Shown piece by piece: positions 24,979-33,490 of a stretch of DNA of 64,000 bases. A model generated the notes under the pieces. It saw nothing but the letters and a program-made list of their open reading frames with translations, was not told the origin of the DNA and ran no database searches. How positions within the stretch are numbered: the stretch's first letter is position 1; the number at the start of each line of letters is the position of its first letter. The DNA comes from Nonomuraea angiospora (lineage in GTDB: Bacteria; Actinomycetota; Actinomycetes; Streptosporangiales; Streptosporangiaceae). The stretch covers positions 7,688,001-7,752,000 of the forward strand of contig NZ_JADBEK010000001.1 in the NCBI RefSeq assembly GCF_014873145.1, written 5' to 3'. The translations under genes and the position numbers were made by a program.

Positions 24979-26454
24979 TTGTCCACGATTCTGCGGCGAC
25001 TGCCGCCCTCCGAGGCGACCGGATTGCGCACGGGCGCCCGCCACAGCCTGGCCGAGCTCTACCGCCCGGCCGATCTGGTGGTGCTCGGACTCGGTGTGAT
25101 CATCGGCGCCGGCATCTTCTCCATCGCCGGGCAGCAGGCGGCCACCACGGCGGGCCCCGGCGTCATCCTGTCCTTCATGATCGCGGGCATCGCCTGCCTG
25201 CTCGCCTGCCTGTGCTACGCCGAGCTGTCGTCCACGATGCCGACCTCGGGCAGCGCCTACACCTTCACGTACGTCATCTTCGGCGAGGTCTGGGCGTGGA
25301 TCATCGGCTGGGCGCTGATCCTGGAGCTGCAGTTCGCCGCCGCCGTGGTGGCCAGGGCGTGGGCCGCGATCACGGTCGGGGCGATCTCCAACTTCGGCGT
25401 ACGCGTGCCGCACCAGGAGCTCGTCGGCGACGTGCTCGTGTTCGTGATCCTGGTGCTGCTCACCGGCGTGGTGGCGGTCAGCGCGCGGATCGGGCTGCGG
25501 GCGCTGTGGGTCATGGTGGCGGCCAAGCTGCTGGCCATCGGGGCGGTCATCGTCGTGGGCCTGCCCCACATCGACGTGCGGAACTTCGGCGAGTTCCACG
25601 TGCCGTCCAAGATCCTGCCGAAGCCGCCCACGAACGTGCTGGAGATCCTGGTCGGGCAGAGCCACGCGTTCGGCTGGTTCGGGATCTTCGCGGCGGCCTC
25701 GGCCATCGCGTTCGCGTACATCGGGTTCGACATCGTGGCCACCTCCGCCGAGGAGACCGTGAACGCGCCCGCCGCCGTGCCCAAGGGCATGATCCGCAGC
25801 CTGATCATCGCCACCGTGCTCTACATCGCGGTGGCCCTGGTCATGGTGGGCATGGTCCCGTACACGAAGATCTCCGAGGACGCGCCGCTGACCGGGGCGT
25901 TCCGGGCGGTCGGCGTGGACTGGATGGTGCACGTCATCGACGTGGGCGCGGTGCTCGGGCTGACGACGGTGATCCTGGTGCTGATCGTGGGGCAGACGCG
26001 GGTGCTGTTCTCGATGGCCCGTGACGGGCTGATCCCGCGCGGTCTCGCGACGGTCAGCCGGAAATATCACACTCCGACCCGGGTGACGCTGGTGATCGGG
26101 TTCGTGGCGATCGTGCTGGCCGAGTTCGTACCGGTGCTCACGATGCAGGAGCTCGTGGTGATCGGGACGCTGTTCGCGTTCGCGTTCGTGGCGGCCGGGG
26201 TGATCGTGATGCGGCGGCGCATGCCGTACCTGGAGCGGGGGTTCAGGGTGCCGCTCTCGCCGCTGCTGCCCGGGCTGTCGCTGGTGACCACGCTCTGGCT
26301 GATGGTGAACCTGCAACTGCTCACCTGGGCGTGGTTCGCCCTGTGGATGGCCTTCGGCCTGCTGGTCTACCTCCTGTACGGCCGCCGCCACAGCCTGCTG
26401 GCCCGCCCGCGCACCCCGCTCGAGCCGGTACGCGGCGGCCGCCACCGCCGCTAG
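24979..26454 (+). CDS. APC-family amino-acid permease
   Basis: 491 residues, 12 transmembrane helices. Family features: DLVVLGLGVIIGAGIFSIAG in helix 1, EELSSTMPTSGSAY-type segment (AELSSTMPTSGSAYTF), and FAYIGFDIVATSAEET. It looks like a cationic-amino-acid transporter. TTG start. Its stop codon TAG is part of the CTAG target duplicated by the IS element inserted immediately after it, so the protein end is unchanged. Confidence 0.92.
   Translation: MSTILRRLPPSEATGLRTGARHSLAELYRPADLVVLGLGVIIGAGIFSIAGQQAATTAGPGVILSFMIAGIACLLACLCYAELSSTMPTSGSAYTFTYVIFGEVWAWIIGWALILELQFAAAVVARAWAAITVGAISNFGVRVPHQELVGDVLVFVILVLLTGVVAVSARIGLRALWVMVAAKLLAIGAVIVVGLPHIDVRNFGEFHVPSKILPKPPTNVLEILVGQSHAFGWFGIFAAASAIAFAYIGFDIVATSAEETVNAPAAVPKGMIRSLIIATVLYIAVALVMVGMVPYTKISEDAPLTGAFRAVGVDWMVHVIDVGAVLGLTTVILVLIVGQTRVLFSMARDGLIPRGLATVSRKYHTPTRVTLVIGFVAIVLAEFVPVLTMQELVVIGTLFAFAFVAAGVIVMRRRMPYLERGFRVPLSPLLPGLSLVTTLWLMVNLQLLTWAWFALWMAFGLLVYLLYGRRHSLLARPRTPLEPVRGGRHRR
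26451..26454. repeat. left target-site duplication CTAG
   Basis: CTAG occurs here directly before the left IS end and again at 28042-28045 directly after the right end. The sequence fits the YTAR preference of the IS5 group. Confidence 0.75.
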
Positions 26455-26505
26455 GCCGTGTTTTGAAAATGCGGCGCAGAGCGTATGCGGAGGCCTCTCG
26501 CTGTC

Positions 26506-26820
26506 TTAGGCGCCGGGTTTCTCCAGCAAGTGATCGATTCTGAGCCGCAGTTCGTTCAGGTCGTGTTGGAGAGCGTCGTACCAGGCCGGGGTGTCGCGTT
26601 GAGCGGAGGTGATGTGCTGGTTCGTCTGTCGGCGAAGGCCTTCGATCTCGATGCCCATGGCCGCCAGGTCTTGAGTGATCTCGGCTCGGGCATCGGTCAC
26701 CTCGGCCGTCACCAGGGCGACGGCGATCGCGATGGCTGTGATGACCGGGCCGGGACATGGTTGAGCTTCGAGTGCTTGCATACGCAGCTTCAAGCCGAGG
26801 ATCTCCGCCTCTACGTTCAC
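26506..26820 (-). CDS. putative coiled-coil passenger protein inside the IS
   Basis: 104 residues from a GTG at 26820 with GGGG upstream (an ATG at 26892 is also in frame). VNVEAEILGLKLRMQALEAQ is a short heptad-like helix, followed by a hydrophobic Ala/Val-rich stretch (PGPVITAIAIAVALVTAEV) and a second helical region (IEIEGLRRQTNQHITSAQ). I do not recognise a family. It could be a passenger gene, a transposition regulator, or a chance frame. Confidence 0.45.
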   Translation of the reverse strand: MNVEAEILGLKLRMQALEAQPCPGPVITAIAIAVALVTAEVTDARAEITQDLAAMGIEIEGLRRQTNQHITSAQRDTPAWYDALQHDLNELRLRIDHLLEKPGA

Positions 26821-27076
26821 GTACCCCTGCCTTGTGCCGTCGTGGGACGGGCCCGGCCTGTGGATGACCGGGTTTCCGCTGTTGGTGAGCACATCGTGGC
26901 AGGTGGTTCACGCTCAGATAACCGGCGCAGGCGGTCGCGGTGTGGTTTTCTGCACCGCCGCCCGGGTGCCGCCGTTAGGACGTCCGATCACGCCCCATCC
27001 GGCATGTCTTGTGCGGGGGAGGAAAGCCATCCCAGTCACCTGGCTGGTGCGGCGTGTCGAAGATCGACAAATAGAT

Positions 27077-27130
27077 GAGGTCTCCGGTAGTTGGTTCAAC
27101 GACCAAGAAGAACGAAACACCGGAGACCTC
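27077..27130 (+). promoter_or_regulatory. hairpin masking the transposase ribosome-binding site
   Basis: Perfect 12-bp inverted repeat: GAGGTCTCCGGT (27077-27088) and ACCGGAGACCTC (27119-27130), 30-nt loop. The right arm contains GGAG and ends directly before the GTG at 27131. A read-through transcript would bury the ribosome-binding site, as in the known protection hairpins of IS10 and IS50. The role is inferred from position. Confidence 0.6.
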
Positions 27131-28033
27131 GTGGCCAGCGTAGCGGCAATGAGGCGGCACGACCTCACCGACGCACAGTGGGCGGCACTGGAGCCGCACC
27201 TGCCTGCGCGTCCGGCCAGGGGGCGTCCGCCGAAGTGGAGCAGACGGCAGTTGATCGACGGGATCCGGTGGCGGATCCGGACCGGGGCGCCGTGGCGGGA
27301 CGTGCCCGCCTGCTATGGCCACTGGTTCACCGTCTATGGCCTGTTCCGGCGCTGGCAGCGGGCGGGGATCTGGGCTCGGATCCTGGCGGCCTTGCAGGCG
27401 TGCGCCGACGCCGCCGGGAAGATCGGCTGGACGGTGAGCGTGGACTCCACCATCGTCCGGGCTCACCAGCACGCGGCCGGCGCACGCCGGGACGGTCATG
27501 CGCAGAAGGAGCCGCCCGGTGGGATGTGGGCCGAGCCGGCTGATCATGCGCTGGGGCGCTCGCGTGGCGGGCTGACCACCAAGACTCATCTGGCGTGTGA
27601 GCAAGGGCGCAAGCTGATGGCTGCGGTGGTGACCGCGGGGCAGCGGGGCGACAGTCCGCAGTTCACGGTGGTGCTGGGCCGAATCCGGGTGGCTCGGCTC
27701 GGCGGCGGCCGGCCGCGGACTCGCCCGGACTGGGTGATGGCCGACAAGGCCTACACCAGCAAGGCCAACCGGGGTTACCTGCGTCGGCGGGGCATCCGGG
27801 CGTGCATTCCAAGCAAGGCTGATCAGGACGCGCACCGGCGGGCCAAGGGGTCGAAGGGAGGCCGCCCGCCCGCTTTCGACCCCGCGCAATACCGGCTGCG
27901 CCACGCTGTGGAATGCGGCATCAGCCTGCTCAAAAACAATCGCGGCATGGCCACCCGCTATGACAAGCTCGCCGTCCGCTACGAAGCCGTCGTCACCATC
28001 GCTGCGATCAACGTGTGGCTCAGAGCCTTATGA
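27131..28033 (+). CDS. IS5-family DDE transposase
   Basis: 300 residues. The N-terminal DUF4096-type domain is RRHDLTDAQWAALEPHLP ... WRDVPACYGHWFTVYGLFRRW. Catalytic acidic residues lie in VSVDSTIVRAHQHA (D), VMADKAYTSKANRGYL (D) and AVECGISLLKNNRGMATRYDK (E, with the Y-(2)-R-(3)-E-(6)-K-like pattern). Start at GTG 27131 behind GGAG; ATG 27149 is an alternative. The frame is complete. Confidence 0.94.
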   Translation: MASVAAMRRHDLTDAQWAALEPHLPARPARGRPPKWSRRQLIDGIRWRIRTGAPWRDVPACYGHWFTVYGLFRRWQRAGIWARILAALQACADAAGKIGWTVSVDSTIVRAHQHAAGARRDGHAQKEPPGGMWAEPADHALGRSRGGLTTKTHLACEQGRKLMAAVVTAGQRGDSPQFTVVLGRIRVARLGGGRPRTRPDWVMADKAYTSKANRGYLRRRGIRACIPSKADQDAHRRAKGSKGGRPPAFDPAQYRLRHAVECGISLLKNNRGMATRYDKLAVRYEAVVTIAAINVWLRAL

Positions 28034-28077
28034 AACACGGCCTAGAACCGGCCCGCTCCGCGTTCAAGTCGGCGCCG

Positions 28078-28842
28078 CTAGAGTCGGCCTGACTCCAGGA
28101 CGCTGCGCAGGAACTCCCTCGTGCGGGGGTTCTCCGGCTCGGTGAAGATCTGCTCGGCGGGGCCCTTCTCCAGGAGCACGCCGCCGTCAAGGAAGCACAC
28201 CGTGTCCGAAATATCGCGACAAAAGCTCATCTCGTGAGTCGTGAGGATCATCGTCATGCCCGACTCCTTGAGCTCCTTGATGACCCCCAGCACCTCCAGC
28301 ACCAGCTCGGGATCGAGCGCCGAGGTGACCTCGTCCAGCAGCATCAGCCTGGGCTGCGTGGCCAGCGCCCTGATGATGGCCACCCGCTGCTGCTGACCGC
28401 CCGAGAGCTGGTCGGGGTACGCCCGCGCCTTGTCCGCCAGCCCGAACCTGGCCAGCAGGCCGTGCGCCTGCTCCTCGGCCTCCCCCTTGGCCACCTTGTG
28501 CACCTGGCGGGGCGCCAGCGTGACGTTGTCCAGGACGGTCATGTGCGGGAACAGGTTGAACGCCTGGAACACGATGCCCAGCCGCTTGCGCACGTCGTCC
28601 ACGTTCACGCGCGGGTCCGTGATGTCCTCGCCGTCGAGGAGGATCACGCCGTCGTCCACGGTCTCCAGCAGGTTGACGCAGCGCAGGAGCGTGGACTTGC
28701 CCGAGCCGGAGGCCCCGATGAGGCTCACCACCTCGTGCGGGCGCACCTCGAGGTCGATGCCGCGCAGCACGCTGTGGCCGCGGAAGTTCTTCCACACCCC
28801 GTCAATGGTGAGCAGGTTGTGTCCCATTGGTTGCTCGCTCAT
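28078..28842 (-). CDS. polar amino-acid ABC transporter ATP-binding protein
   Basis: 254 residues, GlnQ/HisP type: Walker A GASGSGKST, signature LSGGQQQRVAIIRAL, Walker B LMLLDEVTSALDPELV (Val where Pro is usual), and TTHEMSFCRDISD. It energises the coupled permease, whose stop overlaps this start by 4 bp. It is last in the receptor-permease-ATPase operon and ends 32 bp from the IS target repeat. Confidence 0.95.
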   Translation of the reverse strand: MSEQPMGHNLLTIDGVWKNFRGHSVLRGIDLEVRPHEVVSLIGASGSGKSTLLRCVNLLETVDDGVILLDGEDITDPRVNVDDVRKRLGIVFQAFNLFPHMTVLDNVTLAPRQVHKVAKGEAEEQAHGLLARFGLADKARAYPDQLSGGQQQRVAIIRALATQPRLMLLDEVTSALDPELVLEVLGVIKELKESGMTMILTTHEMSFCRDISDTVCFLDGGVLLEKGPAEQIFTEPENPRTREFLRSVLESGRL

Positions 28843-29768
28843 GCGCCACGCCTCCTGCGCGTGCGGGCCGCCAGGTGGTCGGTGAACCTGGCCAGGGGGA
28901 TGGTGAGCAGGATGAACAGCAGGGCCGCCACCAGGTAGGCCGTGTAGTTGAAGGTGCTGGCCACGTGGATCTGCGCCTGCCTGAGCGCCTCCAGCGGCCC
29001 GATGGTCGCCACGAGCGCGGTGTCCTTCTGCAGCGATACGAAGTCGTTGAGCAGCGGCGGCACGACCCTGCGGGTGGCCTGCGGCAGTACCACGAACCGC
29101 ATGGTCTTGATGTGGCCCAGCCCCAGCGAGCGGGCCGCCGCGACCTGGCTCGGGTGGATGGACTCGATGCCCGAGCGGAACACCTCGGCCACGTACGCGC
29201 CGTACGAGAGCGTCAGCGCGATGACGCCCAGCGTCACCAGGTCGGTCGGAATGCCCTGAAGCTGGAGCGCGGGCAGCCCGAACCCGATCAGGTAGATCAC
29301 CAGGATCGTCGGCACGCCGCGGAAGACGTCGGTGTAGAGCGTGGCCAGCGCCCGGATCGGGAAGAACGCGGGCTTCTTGATCCCCCTGGCCAGCGCCACC
29401 AGCAGCCCGACGACCAGGATCAGCGGCTCGGCGATCAGGAAGATCTTGATGTTGAGCAGGAAGCCCCTCAGCACGTCGGGCAGCGCCTTGACGAACTCGT
29501 CGAGGTTGAAGAACTTGTCCTGCACCCGCGGCCAGCCGGGTGAGTTCGTGACGATCGAGACGACCAGCACGATGAAGACGATCGTCGAGACCGTCGCGAT
29601 CGAGGCGGAGCGGCGGGCGTGTGACCGGCGCACCCGCTCCCGCTCGACCTGCCGCTCCGACTTGACCCACTCACCGACCCCGCCGTTCCGGGGCCCGCCG
29701 AACTCGCCCACCGCCGTCTGGCCAGGTTCGCCCGCTGCGGACTTGCCGGGTTCGTCGAACTCGCTCAT
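28839..29768 (-). CDS. polar amino-acid ABC transporter permease
   Basis: 309 residues of the HisMQ class. A charged cytoplasmic N-terminal extension of about 55 residues precedes the membrane domain. The coupling-helix EAA loop is VAAARSLGLGHIKTMRFVVLPQA, followed by PPLLNDFVSLQKDTALV. The ATG start overlaps the stop of the receptor gene (ATGA). A single permease implies a homodimeric channel. Confidence 0.94.
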   Translation of the reverse strand: MSEFDEPGKSAAGEPGQTAVGEFGGPRNGGVGEWVKSERQVERERVRRSHARRSASIATVSTIVFIVLVVSIVTNSPGWPRVQDKFFNLDEFVKALPDVLRGFLLNIKIFLIAEPLILVVGLLVALARGIKKPAFFPIRALATLYTDVFRGVPTILVIYLIGFGLPALQLQGIPTDLVTLGVIALTLSYGAYVAEVFRSGIESIHPSQVAAARSLGLGHIKTMRFVVLPQATRRVVPPLLNDFVSLQKDTALVATIGPLEALRQAQIHVASTFNYTAYLVAALLFILLTIPLARFTDHLAARTRRRRGA

Positions 29769-30622
29769 CGCAGCTCTGGGGCGCCCGCCGCCGAGCCGAG
29801 CCACTGCTGCTCGATCTTGGCCAGCTCGCCCTTCGACTTCAGCGCCTCAACGGCCTTGTCGACGCACGGCTTGAGCGCGCTGCCCTTCTCCATGACCAGC
29901 CCGAACTCCTCGGGCGTGCCGCCCGTCGAGCTGAACTGCCCCACGATCTTGGACTTCTCGACCTGCGCGGCCGTCACGTAGAACGCCGTCGGCAGGTCCA
30001 CGACCAGCGCGTCCACCTGCTTGTTCTTCAGCGCGTTGACGGCGTCGATCTGCTCGTTGTAGACGTTGGGGTCGTCGGCGGGCTTGATGACGTTCTTGAC
30101 CGCTTCGAGCGAGGTCGTGCCCACCTGTACGCCGATCTTCGCGTTCTGCAGCTCGGCCAGGCTCTTCGCCCCGGCGAACTTGCTCCCGTCGATCGCCACG
30201 ATGGCCTGCTTGACGGTGTAGTAGCCCTTGCTGAAGTCGACCGCCTTGGCGCGGTCGGGCGTGATGGACACCTGGTTGACGTCGAAGTCGAACTGCTTGA
30301 CCCCAGGGGCGAACGCCGAGTCGAACTTGATGGTGCTCCACTGCACCTCGGTGCGGTCGAAGCCGAGCTCTCCCGCCACGGCGAAGGCCACCGCGCTCTC
30401 GAAGCCCTGCCCGTTGCTCGGGTCGTCGTCCTTGAACCAGGGCTCATAGGCGGGCTTGTCGGTGCCGATGGTCAGCTTGCCCGCGTTGACCAGCTTGAGC
30501 TGGTCCTTGGTGCACGCGGTGGACGCGGACGCGATCGGGCTGGCCGAGCTCGACGTGTTGTCGACCGGCGCGCAGCCGACGAGCGCCACGGCCAGCGCGA
30601 GCAGCATGAGGGGACGGGCCAT
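29765..30622 (-). CDS. amino-acid ABC transporter substrate-binding lipoprotein
   Basis: 285 residues, PBP type 2 (SBP_bac_3). Signal peptide with lipobox ALVGC, then a Ser-rich tether; the domain begins LKLVNAGKLTIGTDKPAYEPWF and includes FDVNQVSITPDRAKAVDFSKGYYT. The ATG at 30622 has GGAGG seven bases upstream, while the ATG at 30628 is too close to it. First gene of the operon. The ligand is probably a polar amino acid; specificity not readable. Confidence 0.94.
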   Translation of the reverse strand: MARPLMLLALAVALVGCAPVDNTSSSASPIASASTACTKDQLKLVNAGKLTIGTDKPAYEPWFKDDDPSNGQGFESAVAFAVAGELGFDRTEVQWSTIKFDSAFAPGVKQFDFDVNQVSITPDRAKAVDFSKGYYTVKQAIVAIDGSKFAGAKSLAELQNAKIGVQVGTTSLEAVKNVIKPADDPNVYNEQIDAVNALKNKQVDALVVDLPTAFYVTAAQVEKSKIVGQFSSTGGTPEEFGLVMEKGSALKPCVDKAVEALKSKGELAKIEQQWLGSAAGAPELR

Positions 30623-30896
30623 GGCCATGCCTCCAGGGGGAACACGCGAAAGAACGAACGCATTCTACGCTGACCGAATAGGAAATTACGCCCGGCGGTA
30701 CCCCTGACCATGGAGTTGGCCTAGCTGGGCTCGCGTTGCGGCGACCCGCCGGTGAAGGGTCAGCGAGCGTTTCCTGGAGGGCCCCCAGGCAAGCACGGCG
30801 GGTGGCCTGCCCGTGCGCAGCCGTACATTCACAAAAGCCCTCAACCCGAGCCGGCCGTGCGGTGTGGGGCTTTTCACAGGGGCCACAAAAACGGGA
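30623..30896. other. intergenic region between amino-acid ABC operon and rplI terminator
   Basis: Contains the promoter region of the ABC operon and an 8-bp inverted repeat AAAAGCCC / GGGCTTTT (30833-30840, 30867-30874), possibly a back-up terminator for the ribosomal operon. No gene seen. Confidence 0.4.
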
Positions 30897-30922
30897 AAGC
30901 CCCCTCCGGGCGGAGGGGGCTT
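30897..30922 (-). terminator. rho-independent terminator of the rpsF-ssb-rpsR-rplI operon
   Basis: Perfect 12-bp stem AAGCCCCCTCCG / CGGAGGGGGCTT with a 2-nt gap, 12 bp beyond the rplI stop; on the minus strand it is followed by CCCGTTTTTG. Confidence 0.9.
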
Positions 30923-30934
30923 CCACAGCAGGGC

Positions 30935-31381
30935 TCAGCCCGCGACGACCTCGACGTCCACCGAGGCCGAAACCTCCGGGTGGAGCTTGATGGTGACGCG
31001 GTGCGAGCCGACGCTCTTGATCGGGTTGACGATCTCGATGCGGCGGCGGTCGACGATCGGGCCGCCGGCGGCCTTGACCGCGTCGGCGATGTCGCCCGTC
31101 GTGATCGAGCCGAACAGGCGGCCCGACTCGCCGGCGCGCGTGGTCAGGCGGACGCGCAGCGCGCCGATCTGACCGGCGACCTCCTTGGCGGTGCCGAGGT
31201 CGCGGATCTCGCGAGCGTCGCGAGCCTTCCTGATCGTCTCGATCTGCTTCTCGGCGCCCCGCGTCCAGCGCATGGCGTAGCCGCGCGGGATGAGGTAGTT
31301 ACGGCCGTAGCCGTCCTTGACCTCGACGACGTCGCCAGGGGTGCCGAGGCCGGAAACCTCGTTGGTGAGGATGAGCTTCAT
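30935..31381 (-). CDS. rplI: 50S ribosomal protein L9
   Basis: 148 residues, normal length. N-terminal domain [36 protein letters not shown] is the L9 signature; the long connecting helix and C-terminal domain follow. Last gene of the rpsF operon, 14 bp after rpsR. Confidence 0.98.
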   Translation of the reverse strand: MKLILTNEVSGLGTPGDVVEVKDGYGRNYLIPRGYAMRWTRGAEKQIETIRKARDAREIRDLGTAKEVAGQIGALRVRLTTRAGESGRLFGSITTGDIADAVKAAGGPIVDRRRIEIVNPIKSVGSHRVTIKLHPEVSASVDVEVVAG

Positions 31382-31395
31382 ATCGACAGGCCTCC

Positions 31396-31632
31396 TTAGC
31401 GCGCGGTGCTCGTGTAAGGCAGCAGGGCCACCTCACGCGCGTTCTTGATCGCGGTCGCCACGTCGCGCTGGTGCTGGGTGCAGTTGCCCGTCACCCGGCG
31501 GGCACGGATCTTGCCGCGGTCGGAGATGAACTTCCGCAGCAGCGCCGTGTCCTTGTAGTCGACGTAGGAGATCTTGTCGTGGCAGAACAGGCAAACCTTC
31601 TTCTTCGGCTTGCGCAGTGCCGGCTTAGCCAT
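31396..31632 (-). CDS. rpsR: 30S ribosomal protein S18
   Basis: 78 residues. It has the zinc-binding type N-terminus ([12 protein letters not shown]-x2-C) and the conserved core [47 protein letters not shown]. It binds next to S6 in the small subunit. Being the Cys-containing type, it may have a zinc-free paralogue elsewhere in the genome. Confidence 0.98.
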   Translation of the reverse strand: MAKPALRKPKKKVCLFCHDKISYVDYKDTALLRKFISDRGKIRARRVTGNCTQHQRDVATAIKNAREVALLPYTSTAR

Positions 31633-31695
31633 CGTGGTGCTCCTTTCAGAGCCCCGCCTTCCGGGCGGGAATGGACTCGGGCTTGTGGACAGGTT

Positions 31696-32262
31696 TTAGA
31701 AAGGCGGTTCGTCGCTGAAGTCGCCGCCGCCGCCGAAGCCGCCGCCGCCCTGCTGGCCGCCGCCGCCTCCGAAGCCGCCACCACCGCCGCCGCCGCCGTA
31801 ACCGCCGCCACCCTGGGGCGGGGCGGGCGAGGCGGAGGCCCACGGGTCGTCGGCGGGGCCGCCGAAGCCGCCGCCACCACCGCCGCCGCCCTGCCGGGAG
31901 GTGCGGTTGACCTTGGCGGTCGCGTTACGCAGGGACGGGCCGACCTCGTCGACCTCGACCTCGTAAACGGTGCGCTTCTCGCCTTCCTTGGTCTCGTAGG
32001 ACCGCTGCTTGAGCCGCCCCTGCACGATGACCCGCATGCCGCGCTGCAGGCTCTCGGCGGCGTTCTCCGCCGCCTGTCGCCACACGTTGCAGGTCAGGAA
32101 GAGGCTTTCGCCATCCTTCCACTCGTTGGTCTGACGATCCATGAACCGCGGAGTGGACGCGATGCGGAATCGAGCCACCGCTTGCCCCGTCGGGGTGAAG
32201 CGCAGCTCCGGGTCGTCGACCAGGTTGCCGACGATGGTGATTACGGTGTCGCCTGCTGCCAT
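31696..32262 (-). CDS. ssb: single-stranded DNA-binding protein
   Basis: 188 residues. OB fold in the first 110 ([36 protein letters not shown] ... [36 protein letters not shown]), then a Gly-rich flexible linker and the acidic tail SDEPPF that docks replication and repair partners. It is the essential SSB of the rpsF operon. Confidence 0.97.
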   Translation of the reverse strand: MAAGDTVITIVGNLVDDPELRFTPTGQAVARFRIASTPRFMDRQTNEWKDGESLFLTCNVWRQAAENAAESLQRGMRVIVQGRLKQRSYETKEGEKRTVYEVEVDEVGPSLRNATAKVNRTSRQGGGGGGGGFGGPADDPWASASPAPPQGGGGYGGGGGGGGFGGGGGQQGGGGFGGGGDFSDEPPF

Positions 32263-32339
32263 GGCTTGCGCTCGCCTTCCTGCACGCCTTCGCTTGGATT
32301 ACGGCTCAGAGTACGGGGCTTCCCCGACAAAAACCGGGG

Positions 32340-32630
32340 TTAGTGCACGTCGGGACGGAGGACCTTGGTGCGCAGAATGCCCTCGTTGAGGTTCATCTGC
32401 CGGTCGAGCTCCTTGACCGTCGCGGGCTCCGCGGACAGGTCGATGACGGCGTAGATGCCTTCGGACTTCTTGTCGATGTCGTAGGCGAGACGGCGACGGC
32501 CCCAGACGTCGACCTTCTCCACGGTGCCGCCGTCGTTGCGGACCACGGTGAGGAACTGGTCGAGGGACGGCGCGACAGTGCGCTCATCGAGCGAAGGGTC
32601 CAGGATGACCATTACTTCGTAACGACGCAT
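32340..32630 (-). CDS. rpsF: 30S ribosomal protein S6
   Basis: 96 residues starting [16 protein letters not shown], with the family segment [13 protein letters not shown]. The start at 32630 is confirmed by GGAG five bases upstream and by family length; a 31-residue upstream extension is open but not family-like. First gene of the operon. Confidence 0.97.
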   Translation of the reverse strand: MRRYEVMVILDPSLDERTVAPSLDQFLTVVRNDGGTVEKVDVWGRRRLAYDIDKKSEGIYAVIDLSAEPATVKELDRQMNLNEGILRTKVLRPDVH

Positions 32631-32641
32631 GCGGACTCCAA

Positions 32642-32687
32642 CCTCCTCTGGACTCTTGCGGTCACGACACTCTGCCGTGACAGGAGG
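32642..32687 (-). promoter_or_regulatory. rpsF: candidate rpsF leader RNA structure
   Basis: In the RNA, CCTCCT can pair with AGGAGG just upstream of the rpsF start, enclosing a second hairpin GTCACG / CGTGAC. S6-S18 autoregulation through an rpsF leader is known in other bacteria; whether this structure is that element is inferred. A separate GGAG nearer the ATG stays unpaired. Confidence 0.4.
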
Positions 32688-32810
32688 ACGCTGACGTCTG
32701 TGCCCGGATGCCCCTTTCGGCACCCCGGGGCGATGGTTCAGCCATCACAACGCAGCTTGCCCAGGTTACCAGCCGCGGGAAGGTGGGAAGGCCTTTAGGA
32801 AACCTAGGGG

Positions 32811-33134
32811 GTGGTGGCCGTGCCACATGTGCTTCAGCCCTCCCAGCGGGAGCGGTTCAGGCTCACACTCAACAGCGACGGGCATGCGCATCCGGTGGAG
32901 AACGCCCTGGCGGTGGCGGCGCTCGTTTGCGGTCTCGTCGCCTTCGTCTCCACATTCTGGGTCGCCGCGCACGCGGTCTCCTCGTGGGCCGGACTGCTGG
33001 GCTTCGGGGTCGGGCTGTATTCCCAGTACATCTCGGCGACCACGCCGCAGCGGGCGCTCAACATCGTCGGCATCGTGGCGTCGTTCGTGGGGGCCGCGCT
33101 GGGCATCGCCCACGGCGGTTTTCTCCCTCACTAA
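32811..33134 (+). CDS. small multi-pass membrane protein
   Basis: 107 residues: hydrophilic N-terminus of about 28 residues, then three hydrophobic segments (ALAVAALVCGLVAFVSTFWVAA, WAGLLGFGVGLYSQYIS, LNIVGIVASFVGAALGIAHGG). GTG start; a second GTG at 32820 is possible. It is divergent from the rpsF operon. Function unknown. Confidence 0.65.
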   Translation: MVAVPHVLQPSQRERFRLTLNSDGHAHPVENALAVAALVCGLVAFVSTFWVAAHAVSSWAGLLGFGVGLYSQYISATTPQRALNIVGIVASFVGAALGIAHGGFLPH

Positions 33135-33163
33135 GACTCGCTGAGGCTCGTTCGAGCCGATGT

Positions 33164-33192
33164 GGAACGGCCCCGTCGCCCGGGGCCGTTCC
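33164..33192. terminator. bidirectional hairpin between convergent small genes
   Basis: Perfect 12-bp stem GGAACGGCCCCG / CGGGGCCGTTCC, 5-nt loop, between stops at 33134 (plus) and 33203 (minus). Confidence 0.8.
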
Positions 33193-33202
33193 GGCATGCC
33201 GC

Positions 33203-33382
33203 TCATCCGCCGATGTGCAGGTCTATACCGAGCAGGACCAGGAACCAGAGGAAGACCGCGAGCAGCGCTTCCGCGAGGTCTCTGAGCAGTCCGGGGGTGA
33301 TGTAGTGGTAGACCCAGCCCACGTAGAGCCCGATCACGACGTAGACCAATAAGATCAGCGCTCGCAAGCGCCAGCGTGCCAT
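33203..33382 (-). CDS. small membrane protein
   Basis: 59 residues from the ATG at 33382 behind GAGGAG; two hydrophobic helices (ALILLVYVVIGLYVGWVYHYI and ALLAVFLWFLVLLGIDL) joined by PGLLRDLAE. Family not recognised. Confidence 0.6.
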   Translation of the reverse strand: MARWRLRALILLVYVVIGLYVGWVYHYITPGLLRDLAEALLAVFLWFLVLLGIDLHIGG

Positions 33383-33490
33383 GTCGTTTCTCCTCATTTA
33401 GGGGGCGCATGGCGACTTCCCGAGCAGGCGCCCGGCAAACCGATCGGTCCCCCGGCTGCGGCCCTGCTCCCCGGCGTAAGCTCGGGAGCT

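Larger units (their letters stand above)
26455..28041 (+). mobile_element. IS5-family insertion sequence, 1587 bp
   Basis: Bounded by imperfect terminal inverted repeats (left GCCGTGTTTTGA, right end complement GCCGTGTTTCATA) and CTAG duplications. It carries a DDE transposase on the plus strand and a small coiled-coil-type ORF on the minus strand near the left end. At 1587 bp it is longer than a minimal single-gene IS5-type element. The 310 bp between the two ORFs holds the transposase upstream region with a perfect 12-bp hairpin. The transposase frame is intact, so the element may still move. Confidence 0.85.
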
